DNA of 64,000 nt from Tistlia consotensis USBA 355 (GCF_900177295.1 NZ_FWZX01000009.1:112569-176568), one strand, 5' to 3'; positions 1 through 10,637 are shown, numbered from the stretch's first letter. Translations and numbers: made by a program. Notes: a model not told the origin generated them from the sequence alone.

Positions 1-17
1 GGTCGGCCAGCGCCTGC

Positions 18-31
18 TTAATCGAGATTAA
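18..31. promoter_or_regulatory. FNR/FixK-type box upstream of the copper ATPase
   Basis: TTAAT-CGAG-ATTAA is a perfect 5-4-5 inverted repeat with the geometry of FNR/FixK sites (consensus TTGAT-N4-ATCAA), and it is followed by AGAC. It lies 114 bases before the ATPase start. A close relative with the same CGAG centre and AAAGAC flank lies before ppsA (11589). Binding is inferred from pattern only. Confidence 0.6.
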
Positions 32-145
32 AGACGCACCGGCCTGTCCGGGCGAGGGTGATGCCGTTCGATGCCGGTGCGCGGCTAAGAGGGCCGCTTC
101 AGCCGGGCATGCCGTGGACGAGGCTCTACTTCGCAGGAGCGAGCG

Positions 146-2458
146 ATGAACGACCGTAGCGTACACCTGATGCACGATGGAGCTTCGAGAGAATCGGCGC
201 CGGCACAGCGGATAGGAGAAGCTTCGCCTTCGCGCAGCGGTAGCGGGCTCTCGGACGGCGCCGGGATCTACACCTGCCCCATGCACCCGGAGGTCGAAAG
301 CCCGTCGCCCGGGGCCTGCCCGAAGTGCGGCATGGCGCTCGAACTGAAGACGCCCAGTGCCACGCGCACCGAGTGGACCTGCCCGATGCATCCGGAGATC
401 GTCCGCTCGGAGCCGGGCAGCTGTCCGAAATGCGGCATGGCGCTCGAGCCGCGCGAGGTCGGCACGGGCGAGGACGAGGAGAATGCCGAGCTGCGCGACA
501 TGACGCGGCGCTGGTGGTGGAGTGCCGGGCTCGGCCTACCCGTCGCCGCCCTCGGGATGACGCATTACGTGCCTCAGCTGATCTCGGACTGGGGGCAGCT
601 TGTGCTCAGCACGCCGGTCGTCTTGTGGTTCGGGTGGCCGATCTTCGTGCGGCTCTGGGCGTCGTTCCGCAATCTCAGTCCCAACATGTTCACGCTGACC
701 GGCCTGGGGATCGGCTTCGCCTACGGCTACAGCGTCGTCGCCATCCTCGCGCCCGGCGTCTTCCCGGCGGTCTTCCGGACCGAAGACGGCCTGCCACCCG
801 TCTACTTCGAGGTGGCGGCAGTCATCATGGCCCTGGTGCTGCTCGGCCAGGTGCTCGAGCTGCGCGCGCGCAGCTCGACCAATGCCGCCATCCGCAGTCT
901 GCTGGGGCTCGCGCCGAAGACCGCGCGCCGCGTTCGTGCGGACGGAGCCGAGGAAGACATCCCGCTGGCCGAGGTGCAGCTCGGCGACCGTCTGCGCATC
1001 CGGCCGGGCGAGAAGGTCCCGGTCGACGGCGTCGTTGTCGAAGGCAACTCCTCGGTCGACGAATCGATGATCACGGGCGAGCCGATCCCCGTCGAGAAGA
1101 CGGCCGGCGAGCGCGTCATCGGCGCGACGGTCAACGGTACGGGCTCGCTGATCATGGAAGCGCGGCGCGTGGGCAGCGACACCCTGCTGGCGCAGATCGT
1201 GCGCATGGTGAGCGAAGCCAGCCGGAGCCGCGCGCCGATCCAGAGGCTCGCCGATGCCGTCTCTGCCTGGTTCGTTCCGGTCGTCGTGCTCATCGCGGCG
1301 GTGACCTTCGCCGTCTGGGCCTTCTTCGGCCCGGTGCCGGCGCTCGCCTTCGCGATCCTGAATTCCATCGGCGTCCTGATCATCGCCTGCCCCTGCGCCC
1401 TCGGGCTGGCCACGCCGATGTCGATCATGGTCGCCTCGGGCAAGGGGGCGACCTTCGGCGTGCTGTTCAAGAACGCCGAGGCGATCGAGACCCTGCGCAA
1501 AGTCGACACGCTGGTCACCGACAAGACGGGAACCCTGACGGAGGGGCATCCCCAGCTGCAGGACGTGGTCGCCCTCGGCTCCCATGCCGAGCAGTCGGTG
1601 CTGCAGCTCGCCGCGTCCCTGGAACGCGGCAGCGAGCACCCGCTGGCGTCGGCGATCGTCAAGGGCGCCGAGGAGCGTGGCGTGAAGACCTCGCAGGTCG
1701 ACGGCTTCGAGGCGGTCCCCGGCAAGGGCGTGCGCGGCCGCATCGACGGGCGGAGCGTCGCCCTCGGCAACGATGCCCTGATGCAGATGCTCGGGACCGA
1801 CATCGCCAAGGCCTCGTCGCAGGCGAACCAGCTGCGCGCGGAAGGCAAGACGGTCATGTTCGTTGCGGTCGAGCGCGGGTTGGCGGGTCTCGTGGCGGTC
1901 GCGGACCCGGTGAAGGAGACGACCCCGGCGGCGATCGCGGCGCTGCACGAGGCGGAGATCCGCATCGTCATGCTGACCGGCGACAACGAGACCACCGCCA
2001 AGGCCGTCGCGAGCCGCCTCGGCATCGACGAGGTGGTCGCCGGCGTCCTGCCCGACCAGAAGGCGGAGATCGTCAAGCGCCTCCAGTCGGAAGGCAGGTT
2101 CGTCGCGATGGCCGGCGACGGCATCAACGACGCCCCGGCGCTCGCCCAGGCGCAGGTGGGGATCGCCATGGGGACCGGCACCGACGTGGCGATGGAGAGC
2201 GCCGGCGTGACGCTGGTCAAGGGCGACCTGATGGGCATCGTGCGCGCGCGCCACCTGAGCGAGGCGACGATGCGCAACATGTACGAGAACCTCTTCTGGG
2301 CCTTCGCCTACAACGTTCTCGGCATCCCGATCGCTGCGGGGGTGCTGTTCCCGTTCTTCGGGATCCTGCTGTCCCCGATGATCGCCGTCCTGGCCATGAC
2401 CCTGAGTTCTCTCTCGGTCATCGGCAACGCCCTGCGCCTGAGGACGGTGCGCGTCTGA
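146..2458 (+). CDS. Copper-type P1B ATPase with two N-terminal heavy-metal-binding domains
   Basis: A heavy-metal-exporting P1B-type ATPase of the inner membrane, probably for Cu(I)/Ag(I). Residues 42-66 and 77-101 are two copies of the short metal-binding module with the pattern TCPMHPE...CPKCGM. They replace the usual CxxC HMA domain and are typical of CopB/SilP-like pumps. The core has the translocation motif CPC at 415-417, the phosphorylation site DKTGT starting at D459, and the hinge GDGIND at about 657. The 770-aa length is normal for the subgroup. The GAGCG before the ATG is a modest ribosome site. The ICMT-like gene follows after 17 bases, so they are probably co-transcribed. An FNR-type box lies at 18-31, which suggests low-oxygen control. 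Metal specificity is inferred. Confidence 0.93.
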   Translation: MNDRSVHLMHDGASRESAPAQRIGEASPSRSGSGLSDGAGIYTCPMHPEVESPSPGACPKCGMALELKTPSATRTEWTCPMHPEIVRSEPGSCPKCGMALEPREVGTGEDEENAELRDMTRRWWWSAGLGLPVAALGMTHYVPQLISDWGQLVLSTPVVLWFGWPIFVRLWASFRNLSPNMFTLTGLGIGFAYGYSVVAILAPGVFPAVFRTEDGLPPVYFEVAAVIMALVLLGQVLELRARSSTNAAIRSLLGLAPKTARRVRADGAEEDIPLAEVQLGDRLRIRPGEKVPVDGVVVEGNSSVDESMITGEPIPVEKTAGERVIGATVNGTGSLIMEARRVGSDTLLAQIVRMVSEASRSRAPIQRLADAVSAWFVPVVVLIAAVTFAVWAFFGPVPALAFAILNSIGVLIIACPCALGLATPMSIMVASGKGATFGVLFKNAEAIETLRKVDTLVTDKTGTLTEGHPQLQDVVALGSHAEQSVLQLAASLERGSEHPLASAIVKGAEERGVKTSQVDGFEAVPGKGVRGRIDGRSVALGNDALMQMLGTDIAKASSQANQLRAEGKTVMFVAVERGLAGLVAVADPVKETTPAAIAALHEAEIRIVMLTGDNETTAKAVASRLGIDEVVAGVLPDQKAEIVKRLQSEGRFVAMAGDGINDAPALAQAQVGIAMGTGTDVAMESAGVTLVKGDLMGIVRARHLSEATMRNMYENLFWAFAYNVLGIPIAAGVLFPFFGILLSPMIAVLAMTLSSLSVIGNALRLRTVRV

Positions 2459-2475
2459 TCGCCGAGGAGAGCGCC

Positions 2476-3129
2476 TTGCAGACCCACATCGCCCACTCGG
2501 AACTCTGGGGCCTGGCGGTCATCATGATCGTCGTGGTGTCCTGGATCTTCTACCGCTATTTCGCGCCGAGCTCCTGGCACGAGTGGGCGGGCGCCGGGCT
2601 GGTGCAGGCCTTCGTGATCGCGCTCTACGCCGAGATGTACGGTTTCCCGCTGACGATCTATCTGTCGGTCAGGCTGTTCGGCCTGGACCGCAGCAACCTC
2701 GACGCCAACCTCTGGTCGACGCTCGTCGGGATCGGGGAGGTTGGCATGCTGGTCGCGATGATCATCGGGTATGCGCTGGCCTTCACGGGCATAGGGCTGT
2801 TCATGGAGGGCTGGCGCGAGCTCTACCGCGCTCGCCAGCAGGATAGGCTCGTCACCGATGGGCTCTACGGCCTGGTCAGGCATCCGCAGTACACGGGGCT
2901 GTTCGTCGCGCTGTTCGGCGAGGGCGTGGTCCACTGGCCGACCGTCTTTTCCGTGATCCTGTTTCCCGCCATCGTCGTCGCCTACGTGCTGTTGGCGTAC
3001 CGGGAGGAGCGGCAGATGCTCGGCCGCTTCGGCGAGCAATACCGGACCTACCGGAAGCACGTACCGATGTTCCTGCCCGGCCGCCGCCGGTGGCGGAAGT
3101 TCCTCGCAGGCGCGCAGATGCGGTCTTGA
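2476..3129 (+). CDS. Isoprenylcysteine carboxyl methyltransferase (ICMT)-like membrane protein
   Basis: A 217-aa membrane protein of the ICMT/phospholipid-methyltransferase fold. The C-terminal part carries the SAM-site pattern RHPQYTG, followed by a hydrophobic stretch, then EER..LGRFGEQY..Y...VP.FLP, which is the family signature. About five membrane segments precede or surround it. The start is taken as TTG at 2476 because GAGGAGA (2464-2470) sits 5 bases upstream; the open frame extends further upstream only as a shadow of the ATPase gene. In bacteria these proteins often sit beside copper pumps and their substrate is usually unknown, so no substrate is assigned. It is probably translated from the same mRNA as the ATPase. 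Confidence 0.85.
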   Translation: MQTHIAHSELWGLAVIMIVVVSWIFYRYFAPSSWHEWAGAGLVQAFVIALYAEMYGFPLTIYLSVRLFGLDRSNLDANLWSTLVGIGEVGMLVAMIIGYALAFTGIGLFMEGWRELYRARQQDRLVTDGLYGLVRHPQYTGLFVALFGEGVVHWPTVFSVILFPAIVVAYVLLAYREERQMLGRFGEQYRTYRKHVPMFLPGRRRWRKFLAGAQMRS

Positions 3130-3226
3130 TCGGTCGCAGCCCGACCGCGGCCACCGCATGACAGGGCCTGCGCAGCAAACTCGAAGCCGCGCCATCGCCG
3201 CGGCAGCCCAACAGGAGGGCCGGCAG

Positions 3227-3907
3227 ATGCATGCAGATGCCATCATGACCAGCAGGGTGGTCACGGCGGATCCCGACGAGGAGGTAGCCGTCGTCGCTCG
3301 ACGGCTGCTCGACAACCGGATCAGCGCCCTGCCGGTCGTCGGGCACGACGGCAGGCTCTGTGGCATCGTCAGCGAAGGCGACCTGATGCGGCGCGCCGAA
3401 TGCGGCAGGAGCCGGAGCTGGTGGCTCTCCCTGATGGCCGACGAGACAGCCGACTTCAGGAAGACTCTCGGCACCCGCGTGCGCGATGTGATGACGCACG
3501 ACGTCGTCACCGTCGACGAAGAGACACCGATCGCAGAGATCGCGCATATCCTGGAGATGAAGGGGATCAAGCGCGTGCCGGTGCTGCGCGGCGGCCGCCT
3601 CGCCGGCATCGTCAGCCGGGCGGACCTGCTTCGCGCGCTGGCAGCGATCGGGGATCGAGACGACGTCTCGCCTTCCGACGACGACGGGCAGATCCGGGCG
3701 AGGATTCTCGCCCTGCTGGAGCAGAGGACCACGGCTGCGCTTCATGCCGTCAGCGTGATTGTGGTCAACGGCTCGGTCTATCTCTGGGGCACCGCCGAGA
3801 CGCAAGCCGACAAGGACGCGATCCGCATCGCGGCGGAAAACGTCGCCGGCGTGGCGAAGGTCCACGACTTCCTGAGTACGTTGCCCGAAGTTCTCCGAAG
3901 CGTTTGA
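3227..3907 (+). CDS. CBS-pair plus BON domain protein
   Basis: A 226-aa cytosolic protein with two CBS motifs (about residues 1-57 and 85-142, each ending in GIVS.(G/A)DL) and a BON domain at about 155-218 (signature V.V..G.VYLWG). CBS pairs bind adenine nucleotides and BON domains bind membranes or partner proteins, so a nucleotide-sensing role is likely. The ATG at 3227 is preferred over one at 3158 because AGGAGGG (3213-3219) is correctly spaced and the first CBS motif starts at once (MHADAIMTSR). CBS-BON proteins commonly travel with phosphate and carbon stress genes such as the PPK2 and PEP synthase genes found downstream here. No target is identifiable. Confidence 0.88.
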   Translation: MHADAIMTSRVVTADPDEEVAVVARRLLDNRISALPVVGHDGRLCGIVSEGDLMRRAECGRSRSWWLSLMADETADFRKTLGTRVRDVMTHDVVTVDEETPIAEIAHILEMKGIKRVPVLRGGRLAGIVSRADLLRALAAIGDRDDVSPSDDDGQIRARILALLEQRTTAALHAVSVIVVNGSVYLWGTAETQADKDAIRIAAENVAGVAKVHDFLSTLPEVLRSV

Positions 3908-4016
3908 CGTCACCGCCCGGAGCAGACGGGCCGATCCCGCGCATGATCGCACGCCCCGATCGCACAGACTTCGACGGCATTTCCGCCCCGGTCGACCCGC
4001 CGCTTCGGCTTTCAAG

Positions 4017-4040
4017 GTGCTTCGTCTGTGGACGAAGCAC
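4017..4040. terminator. Terminator-like hairpin between convergent genes
   Basis: A perfect 10-bp stem GTGCTTCGTC / GACGAAGCAC with loop TGTG. It lies 110 bases after the CBS-BON stop in a convergent intergenic region. No T-run follows, so intrinsic termination is uncertain. Confidence 0.5.
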
Positions 4041-4061
4041 GGCGCAGCATGCGGCACTGGC

Positions 4062-4079
4062 CTTGCCTCTGAAGGCAAG
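4062..4079 (-). terminator. Hairpin just past the methyltransferase stop
   Basis: A 7-bp perfect stem CTTGCCT / AGGCAAG with loop CTGA, 5 bases beyond the stop codon of the minus-strand methyltransferase. It lacks a T-run. Confidence 0.4.
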
Positions 4080-4084
4080 CCGAC

Positions 4085-4699
4085 CTAACGACGGCTGAAT
4101 GCGGCATAGGAGAAATCCTGGGTCGTGCCGAAGGGAGTCTGATGGGCCTCCGAAGCCTCGAAATCGAGCGCGAAGTCGGCGCCCAGCCGGGCCGCCAGGC
4201 TCCCGGGGCTGTACCTCTGGACCGGCAGGCCGCTGCACCTTTCGGGGCCGGTGGGCGCGAAGGTCGCCAGGATCACCGCCGAACCGGCATGCGTCCCGCG
4301 CTTGAGTGCTGCGATGTAGGCGTCCTGCGCATCGCGATCCGTCAGGAAGTGGAACACCGCCCGGTCGTGCCAGACGTCCCAGGTCCGCCGAGGCCGCCAC
4401 CGCGTGACGTCGGCGACGATCCACGCGACCGAGTCTGCCCGTCTTCGGAGCCGGGCCCGCGAGCGGGCGATCGCGATTTCGGAGATATCCAGGACCGTCA
4501 GGTCGGAACGGCCGTCGCGAAGCAGCTCGTCGACGAGGCGAGAGGTTCCTCCACCGACGTCGATGATGCCTGCCGACCGCGATGGCGCTGCCGCCCTGAT
4601 CAGGTCGAGCGAGCGTCGCGGCAATGGCTGATACCAGCTTGTCTGGGTATCCGTCTTGGCCGCGTAGGTGTCGTCCCAATGGTGGCGTGCGTCGGTCAT
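4085..4699 (-). CDS. Class I SAM-dependent methyltransferase
   Basis: A 204-aa Rossmann-fold methyltransferase. The N-terminus HHWDDTYAAK...SWYQ is typical of a tellurite-resistance/thiopurine-like small-molecule methyltransferase group. Motif I is IIDVGGGTS (about residues 45-53), followed by LTVLDIS with an acidic ribose-binding residue, then VAD.T and WHDRAVFHFL. The ATG at 4699 is chosen because AAGGGA precedes it; upstream in-frame codons only overlap the neighbouring gene. It is the last gene of a minus-strand block with a Crp/Fnr regulator 52 bases upstream. The substrate is unknown. Confidence 0.85.
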   Translation of the reverse strand: MTDARHHWDDTYAAKTDTQTSWYQPLPRRSLDLIRAAAPSRSAGIIDVGGGTSRLVDELLRDGRSDLTVLDISEIAIARSRARLRRRADSVAWIVADVTRWRPRRTWDVWHDRAVFHFLTDRDAQDAYIAALKRGTHAGSAVILATFAPTGPERCSGLPVQRYSPGSLAARLGADFALDFEASEAHQTPFGTTQDFSYAAFSRR

Positions 4700-4751
4700 T
4701 GGCGTCCCTTCACTCGACGGGTTGAAGTGGCGTGCCCGTCGGTAGTGCTCA

Positions 4752-5525
4752 TCACTCGTCGATGGCGTCAGGCTTCCCCCAGCCGACTGCGAGCTGCGGA
4801 TCGATTCCCGAGACATCGATCAGCCGGTCCGGGTCCAGGATCGTCAGGCGCCGATAGTGAAAGCCGACGATCCCGTCGTTCCGCAGTTCGCGCAACACCC
4901 GGTTGACGTGAACGCCGGTGAGCGCGGTCGCCTCGCCGATATGGGCCTGGGTCAGAGGCAGATTGAGTTCGGCGACCCGATGGCAGGGCCACTGTGCACG
5001 GGCCCGCACGAACAGCTCGAGCAGCAGGTGCGCCACCCGCTCGCGCGCGGAACGACGCCCGACACTCGTCAGATGATCGTAGGAGAGGCTTCGATCGGAC
5101 GACATCACTTGGGCAAGCCTCAGACCGACCTCCGGATGGGAACGAGACAGCCCGTCCAGGGCTTCCTGGGGCAACAGGGAAACGACGGCGTCGGTCAAAG
5201 CCTGAGCACCGTAAGCCGCGTTGGCGCGGAGGACCGGGCCGAAATCGAGCACTGCGCCGGGCAACGCGAAATGCAGGATCTGGCGCCGGCCGTCGGGCAG
5301 CAGGCTGTAGAGAGACACCCATCCGTCGTCGAGGAGACAGACCCCTCCTGGCCGTCGCCCCGGGCCGAAGATCTCCTGGCCGGCCCGGACCTTTCGGCCA
5401 TCGGACTTGGCACGGGCGATCATGTTCAGGGCTTCGGAGGAGCATCCCTCGAAGAGCTCTTTCCAAGGCGCTTGCCATCCGCCACCCGGCAGGGGGTCCT
5501 TCGAATCATTGCCGCCTTTCGCCAT
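4752..5525 (-). CDS. Crp/Fnr-family transcriptional regulator (copy 1)
   Basis: A 257-aa regulator with an N-terminal cyclic-nucleotide-type beta-roll (about residues 35-130) and a C-terminal winged HTH. The hallmark PLTQ.HIG.A..LTGVHVNRVL..L...G lies near 180-215. The FNR recognition triad ExxSR is replaced by VxxNR, so DNA specificity may differ from classical FNR. Only one Cys is near the N-terminus, so an FNR-like Fe-S cluster is unlikely. The ATG at 5525 has GAGAGGTG upstream. It is a clear paralogue of the regulator at 6372-7343 (the segments DGRRQIL.FALPGAVL and S.GR.SARERVAHL.LELFVR are shared). Confidence 0.9.
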   Translation of the reverse strand: MAKGGNDSKDPLPGGGWQAPWKELFEGCSSEALNMIARAKSDGRKVRAGQEIFGPGRRPGGVCLLDDGWVSLYSLLPDGRRQILHFALPGAVLDFGPVLRANAAYGAQALTDAVVSLLPQEALDGLSRSHPEVGLRLAQVMSSDRSLSYDHLTSVGRRSARERVAHLLLELFVRARAQWPCHRVAELNLPLTQAHIGEATALTGVHVNRVLRELRNDGIVGFHYRRLTILDPDRLIDVSGIDPQLAVGWGKPDAIDE

Positions 5526-5562
5526 GCACCCACCTCTCGGGGAAGTCCCAATGACCGTCCAC

Positions 5563-5587
5563 GGCCGGCGGGACGCTCCCGCCGGCC
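5563..5587 (-). terminator. Strong GC hairpin downstream of the sigma factor gene
   Basis: A perfect 11-bp stem GGCCGGCGGGA / TCCCGCCGGCC with a 3-base loop, between the sigma-factor stop and the copy 1 regulator start. It could attenuate read-through from the sigma gene into the regulator. No T-tract. Confidence 0.45.
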
Positions 5588-5643
5588 GGCGCGCTGCGTT
5601 CGCGCAACACACCGGGAAAGAGACGGTTGAGGTGCAGGGAGGA

Positions 5644-6285
5644 TTACATCGGTGCTGTCCCTCTCTCCGGCCGCCGCGCGAATCTGAGGCGCTTCGTGTA
5701 TTCGCAGCCGCAGTCCAGGTAGCCGTGAATCGGGCAGGTCTCGCAGGTGAGCTCGAGGACGTCTCGAAGCGCCCGGCGAGCGCGATGAAGCCGCACCGAG
5801 AGATTGCCGGGCGTGAGCCCCATCGCGGCGGCGACGGCTTCGCGTGACTGTTCCTGCAGGTCGACCCGGCGCAGAACTTCCGCGTATTCCGGCTTCAGCG
5901 CCGGCAGCACCTTGTACAGGCACAGACACGCGACGCTGTCGAGCTCGGCCTCGACAGGCGGCAGAGCCGCTTCCTTGCGCGCGAAATCCGCTTCCGCGCG
6001 CCGCCGTGCGGCCTGCCTTCGCAGATGGTCGTTGAGAGTGCTCCGCAGCACGCGGCGCAGCCACGCGCGGGCGCTGCCTTCGCGCTTCAGTTGAGAGGAC
6101 CGGAGCAGGACGCGCGTGTAGAAGTCCTGCATGACATCGTCCGCATCCGCTTCGTTCTGCAAGGTCCGGCGGAGGAACTGCCGAATGTCGGCATGGGCCT
6201 CGGCGAGGCCGCGGACGACCGCCGGAGTGAGCTCCGCCAGAGCAGTCTGTTCGGGATCGTCCGCCGGTTTCTTGAAGCCAGCCAC
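5644..6285 (-). CDS. Sigma-70 family (ECF-like) sigma factor with a Cys-rich tail
   Basis: A 213-aa sigma factor. Region 2 lies at about residues 30-75 (ADADDVMQDFYTRVL) and region 4 at about 127-175 (Y.EVLRRVDL...S.EAVAAAMGLT.GNLSVRLHRAR..L). The tail CETCPIHGYLDCGC has a CxxC...CxC arrangement that could bind zinc or sense thiol or metal state. The start is GTG at 6285 with AGAGG upstream. It lies between the two Crp/Fnr genes on the same strand, with 86 bases to the upstream gene, which suggests a shared regulatory operon. No anti-sigma factor is adjacent. Redox or metal sensing through the tail is an inference. Confidence 0.88.
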   Translation of the reverse strand: MAGFKKPADDPEQTALAELTPAVVRGLAEAHADIRQFLRRTLQNEADADDVMQDFYTRVLLRSSQLKREGSARAWLRRVLRSTLNDHLRRQAARRRAEADFARKEAALPPVEAELDSVACLCLYKVLPALKPEYAEVLRRVDLQEQSREAVAAAMGLTPGNLSVRLHRARRALRDVLELTCETCPIHGYLDCGCEYTKRLRFARRPERGTAPM

Positions 6286-6371
6286 TGTCCGGACCTCTTA
6301 GCGAAAGCGCTCAACGGTGGCGCTGCCGTCTCTGATCGCAACGACGGAGCTGTCGGCTCATGCCGGCCGAC

Positions 6372-7343
6372 TCAGCAGGCGCATCGCTGGTTCGCCAACC
6401 GGACCACCGGATGGGCCGAACGTTGTGCCTGAGACCTGCCGAAATGCGCCGCTCCCGATGCTCCTCGGCGGACTTCCGTGAACGGTGCCACGCATCCATC
6501 CTGCGCCTGCCGGGGGCCGTCGACACCGGTCGAAGCGAGACCCCTGTTCAGAGTCTCGGCACCTGGCTCCTGCTCGATGACCCCATACTGGATCCACGAC
6601 TGCACGAGCCCAGGATCGGCTTCCGCCACGTCTACCAGGCGATCGGGATCCAGGATGACTAGGCGTCGGTAGCTGAACGTGAGGATGCCGTCCTTCTTGA
6701 GATCGGCCAGCACCCTGTTGACGTGGACGCCGGTGAGACCGGTCGCGTCGCCGATGTGCTCCTGCGTCAACGGGAGATGCATTTCCTCGATTCGATGGCC
6801 GGGCCATTGCGACCGTCGGCGCACGAAGAGCTCGAGCATCAGGTGCGCGACGCGCTCGCGTGCCGATTGTCGTCCGATGCTGGTGAGGCGGGCGAAAGCA
6901 GCATCCCGATCACGGGCTATCGACGAAGCGAGATGCAAACCGATTCCCGGATGACGTCTCGACAGCGGCCCCAGAGCCCTGCGCGGAACGACGCAGAATA
7001 CGGCGTCGGTCAGCGCTTGCACGCCGTAGGTCATGGCCGCTCCGGACAGGCCGTCGAAGCCGAGGACCGCGCCCGGCAGGGCGAAGTCGAGGATCTGCCG
7101 CCGGCCGTCCGCCAGGAGCTGATAGTGGAACGCCCAGCCCTCGACGAGGTTGAATATGGCGTCGCAGGGTTCGCCGGCGCTGAACAGGTCCTGGCCGCTC
7201 TTTGCCCGCCTGTCGCAGGACTTGTGGTCGGCCATTGCCTGGAGGATTCCTTGCCGATTGTTCGAGCAGAGACCGAAAGCACGGCACCCGCACGACGTAC
7301 AGGTATCGCCAATGACCTCTGTTTCTTGAGCATGCCTGATCAA
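6372..7343 (-). CDS. FNR-type Crp/Fnr regulator with N-terminal Cys cluster (copy 2)
   Basis: A 323-aa regulator. Near the N-terminus is CTSCGCRAFGLCS, a Cys arrangement like the 4Fe-4S ligands of FNR/FnrN, and another Cys lies in the beta-roll (FCVVP), so oxygen sensing is likely. The HTH carries PLTQEHIG.ATGLTGVHVNRVL; as in copy 1 the ExxSR triad reads VxxNR. TTG at 7343 is preferred as start because AGAGGAG (7351-7357) lies 7 bases upstream; an ATG at 7415 is also possible. The C-terminus extends about 65 residues beyond the usual end, with no recognisable domain. It is the plausible but unproven binder of the FNR-type boxes in this window. Confidence 0.85.
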   Translation of the reverse strand: MIRHAQETEVIGDTCTSCGCRAFGLCSNNRQGILQAMADHKSCDRRAKSGQDLFSAGEPCDAIFNLVEGWAFHYQLLADGRRQILDFALPGAVLGFDGLSGAAMTYGVQALTDAVFCVVPRRALGPLSRRHPGIGLHLASSIARDRDAAFARLTSIGRQSARERVAHLMLELFVRRRSQWPGHRIEEMHLPLTQEHIGDATGLTGVHVNRVLADLKKDGILTFSYRRLVILDPDRLVDVAEADPGLVQSWIQYGVIEQEPGAETLNRGLASTGVDGPRQAQDGCVAPFTEVRRGASGAAHFGRSQAQRSAHPVVRLANQRCAC

Positions 7344-7592
7344 GACACCGCTCCTCTTCGCGATCGAAGGTCCGCCTGGCATGGATGTGGGCAATGCGAG
7401 CAGCCGGCGAACCAAGTCGTTGCCTAGCGGTCGAACGATCTCTTATGTCCGACCTCGCGTCTTGCCTGCAGGGTCCGGGCTTCGAGTCATCCAACTCGGC
7501 GACAGTGCACGGCGCACGGTCCCGACCCGGTCCATCTCGCAGGCAGCGGCGGGGTCCTTTGGCTGTTCCGCCGGTCCGCCGCCTCCCGTCGT

Positions 7593-7928
7593 TCAGACGA
7601 GAGATCTCGGTATCGGCGGATCGCGCTCGAGAATGCGAGCACGCACGCCATGCTCGTTCTGCACCGGGCGCCTCTCCGAGCGTCCGTTCAGACCGGACGA
7701 GCCCATGTTCGCTCTCGGGAGAAGGGGCTGAGCATGTGCGGCGTGGTGACAGCCCTCCAAGGCCATCTTCTCGAGGTCGCCACCCCGGTCGCAGGTCCCG
7801 GCGGCGTGCGGCAGTTCGACCAGGACGGTTTGGCTGCCGGCTTGGGCTATATCTGCGACGCTCCAGCTTCCGCCCTGCCCGAGCGCGAAAGCCATGACGA
7901 GGGCCAGAGTTACCAGCAGTCGCAGCAT
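7593..7928 (-). CDS. Small exported protein, function unknown
   Basis: A predicted 111-aa protein that starts with a signal-peptide-like segment (MLRLLVTLALVMAFALG) and has a Cys/His-rich middle (CDRGG..., GCHHAAHA). I do not recognise the family. The ATG at 7928 is chosen because the hydrophobic stretch follows at once; 7967 is an alternative. There is no good ribosome site. A perfect TTGAC-N4-GTCAA palindrome lies 107 bases upstream, a spacing similar to that before the other FNR-boxed genes. It loosely resembles the exported protein at 22182-22583 in layout. It could be spurious. Confidence 0.4.
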   Translation of the reverse strand: MLRLLVTLALVMAFALGQGGSWSVADIAQAGSQTVLVELPHAAGTCDRGGDLEKMALEGCHHAAHAQPLLPRANMGSSGLNGRSERRPVQNEHGVRARILERDPPIPRSLV

Positions 7929-8034
7929 GCGCGTCCCGATCCGTATTCCTCGTCCTCCCGGCGACATGGGCAGATGCCACGTCGATGTCGGACTGGACCA
8001 ATGAATCTAGTAGTCGCCTCTCGCTTCGTCCTCA

Positions 8035-8048
8035 TTGACACATGTCAA
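8035..8048. promoter_or_regulatory. Perfect Crp/Fnr-type palindrome TTGAC-ACAT-GTCAA
   Basis: A perfect 14-bp inverted repeat with TTGA-N6-TCAA, the core of FixK/NNR/DNR boxes. It sits in the 361-base divergent gap between the exported protein gene (minus) and the NifX-like gene (plus). The rest of this gap (7929-8289) holds no gene that I can support. Confidence 0.6.
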
Positions 8049-8289
8049 GCCCTCTTGGGGACGGCGCCAATCCCGACTGGTCGAAATCGCTCGGTGGCTG
8101 CTGGGCGACGAAGCGGAAGCCGTGTCGTGGAGAAGCCGTGCCAGTCGCCGAGTGGTTCAGGAGCTACGTCCGCGCCAGGCGTCGGCTCCTATGTTTGACC
8201 GAGTTTATAGTTTCGTCATTTCGAATGTGTCCTATGGTGATTCTCCTCGGGGCGAAGGCATCCCGATACTTCGGCGGGGCTGACGGCTG

Positions 8290-8634
8290 ATGACACATAA
8301 GACGCTCGAATCCCGTTCCGGGTTGCGCATCGCGGTCACCGTCATGGGGGCCGGCTCAGGCCCGGCACCTTGTCCCTTCTTCGGCAAGTGCGACGGGATC
8401 GTCGTGACCGACACCGAATCCGGCGCGCGAGAGTTCCATCAGAACCCGCTTCGCACGCCGGCTACCCTGTGCGACGTGATCCTGGCCAGCGGCGTCGACG
8501 GGCTGGTCTGCGGCTTCATCGCCCCACCTGAGGTGGCCAGGCTGAGGGCCTGGGGCATCGACGTGCGCATGGGATCGGGCAGGTGCTCCGTCGACGAGCT
8601 CGTTCAGTGCTTCTGCGATCTGCCTGAGGCGTAG
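8290..8634 (+). CDS. NifX/NifB-like iron-molybdenum cofactor domain protein
   Basis: A 114-aa single-domain protein of the dinitrogenase Fe-Mo-cofactor-binding (RNase H-like) family. The strand RIAVTVMGAG begins the fold. CPFFGKCDG, the QNP segment and LCDVILASGVDGLVCGFIAPP match the core, and the end GSGRCSVDELV fits the family. Five Cys residues, including C..FGKC and C.V near the ends, suggest metal or Fe-S cofactor handling. No nif genes are nearby, so a nitrogenase role is not implied; orphan members are common. The ATG at 8290 lacks a clear ribosome site. It lies in the FNR-boxed cluster. Confidence 0.75.
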   Translation: MTHKTLESRSGLRIAVTVMGAGSGPAPCPFFGKCDGIVVTDTESGAREFHQNPLRTPATLCDVILASGVDGLVCGFIAPPEVARLRAWGIDVRMGSGRCSVDELVQCFCDLPEA

Positions 8635-8695
8635 GTCGGCGCTGCGGCGCGACGACGGGCCGGGCGACCCGCGTCGACGTCATTCCGCTAGGCAT

Positions 8696-8709
8696 TTAAC
8701 CGCCATCAA
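8696..8709. promoter_or_regulatory. FNR-type box upstream of otsA
   Basis: TTAAC-CGCC-ATCAA followed by AGAA. The right half-site is perfect and the left matches 3 of 5 positions of TTGAT-N4-ATCAA. It lies 131 bases before the otsA start, so a class II promoter (box centred near -41.5) would put the transcript start near 8744. Confidence 0.55.
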
Positions 8710-8840
8710 AGAAATCCACCAGGTCGGGTGGCACGATCGCCGCGACGAAGCAGATCGGTCTCGAATCTCGTGACCCCCTGGCCGATCCGGGACGTCGCAC
8801 GCGCGTGCCGGATCGGCTCGCCCCAATCGAAGGTATGGTC

Positions 8841-10412
<1,572 letters not shown>

Positions 10413-10637
10413 CGCCGCACAACCGGCACGCCTGGGATCCGGGTTCCGGCGCCCGTTCGGCATTGCGACAAGCGGGCTGCTCGTCTCGGTGCTGCTGCTT
10501 CGGGCTCGCCGACAGGTTCGGCGTCGGCGCTTGGGCCGTTGTTGGCGGCCCGGGACATGTGCTCGAGCAATGCCGGGCCGCCGCGGGTCCCCGCAGACGG
10601 GAGCCCGTATAGCCCTGAACCCCGAGCGCAAGGCGGC

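Noticed and set aside
8290..8634. Evidence for a nitrogenase cluster
   Set aside because: The NifX-like domain is a lone orphan; no nif structural or assembly gene is present.
10413..10637. Short ORF between otsA and ppk2 (ATG at 10384)
   Set aside because: It overlaps the otsA end, is Arg-rich, and has no ribosome site or recognisable motif.
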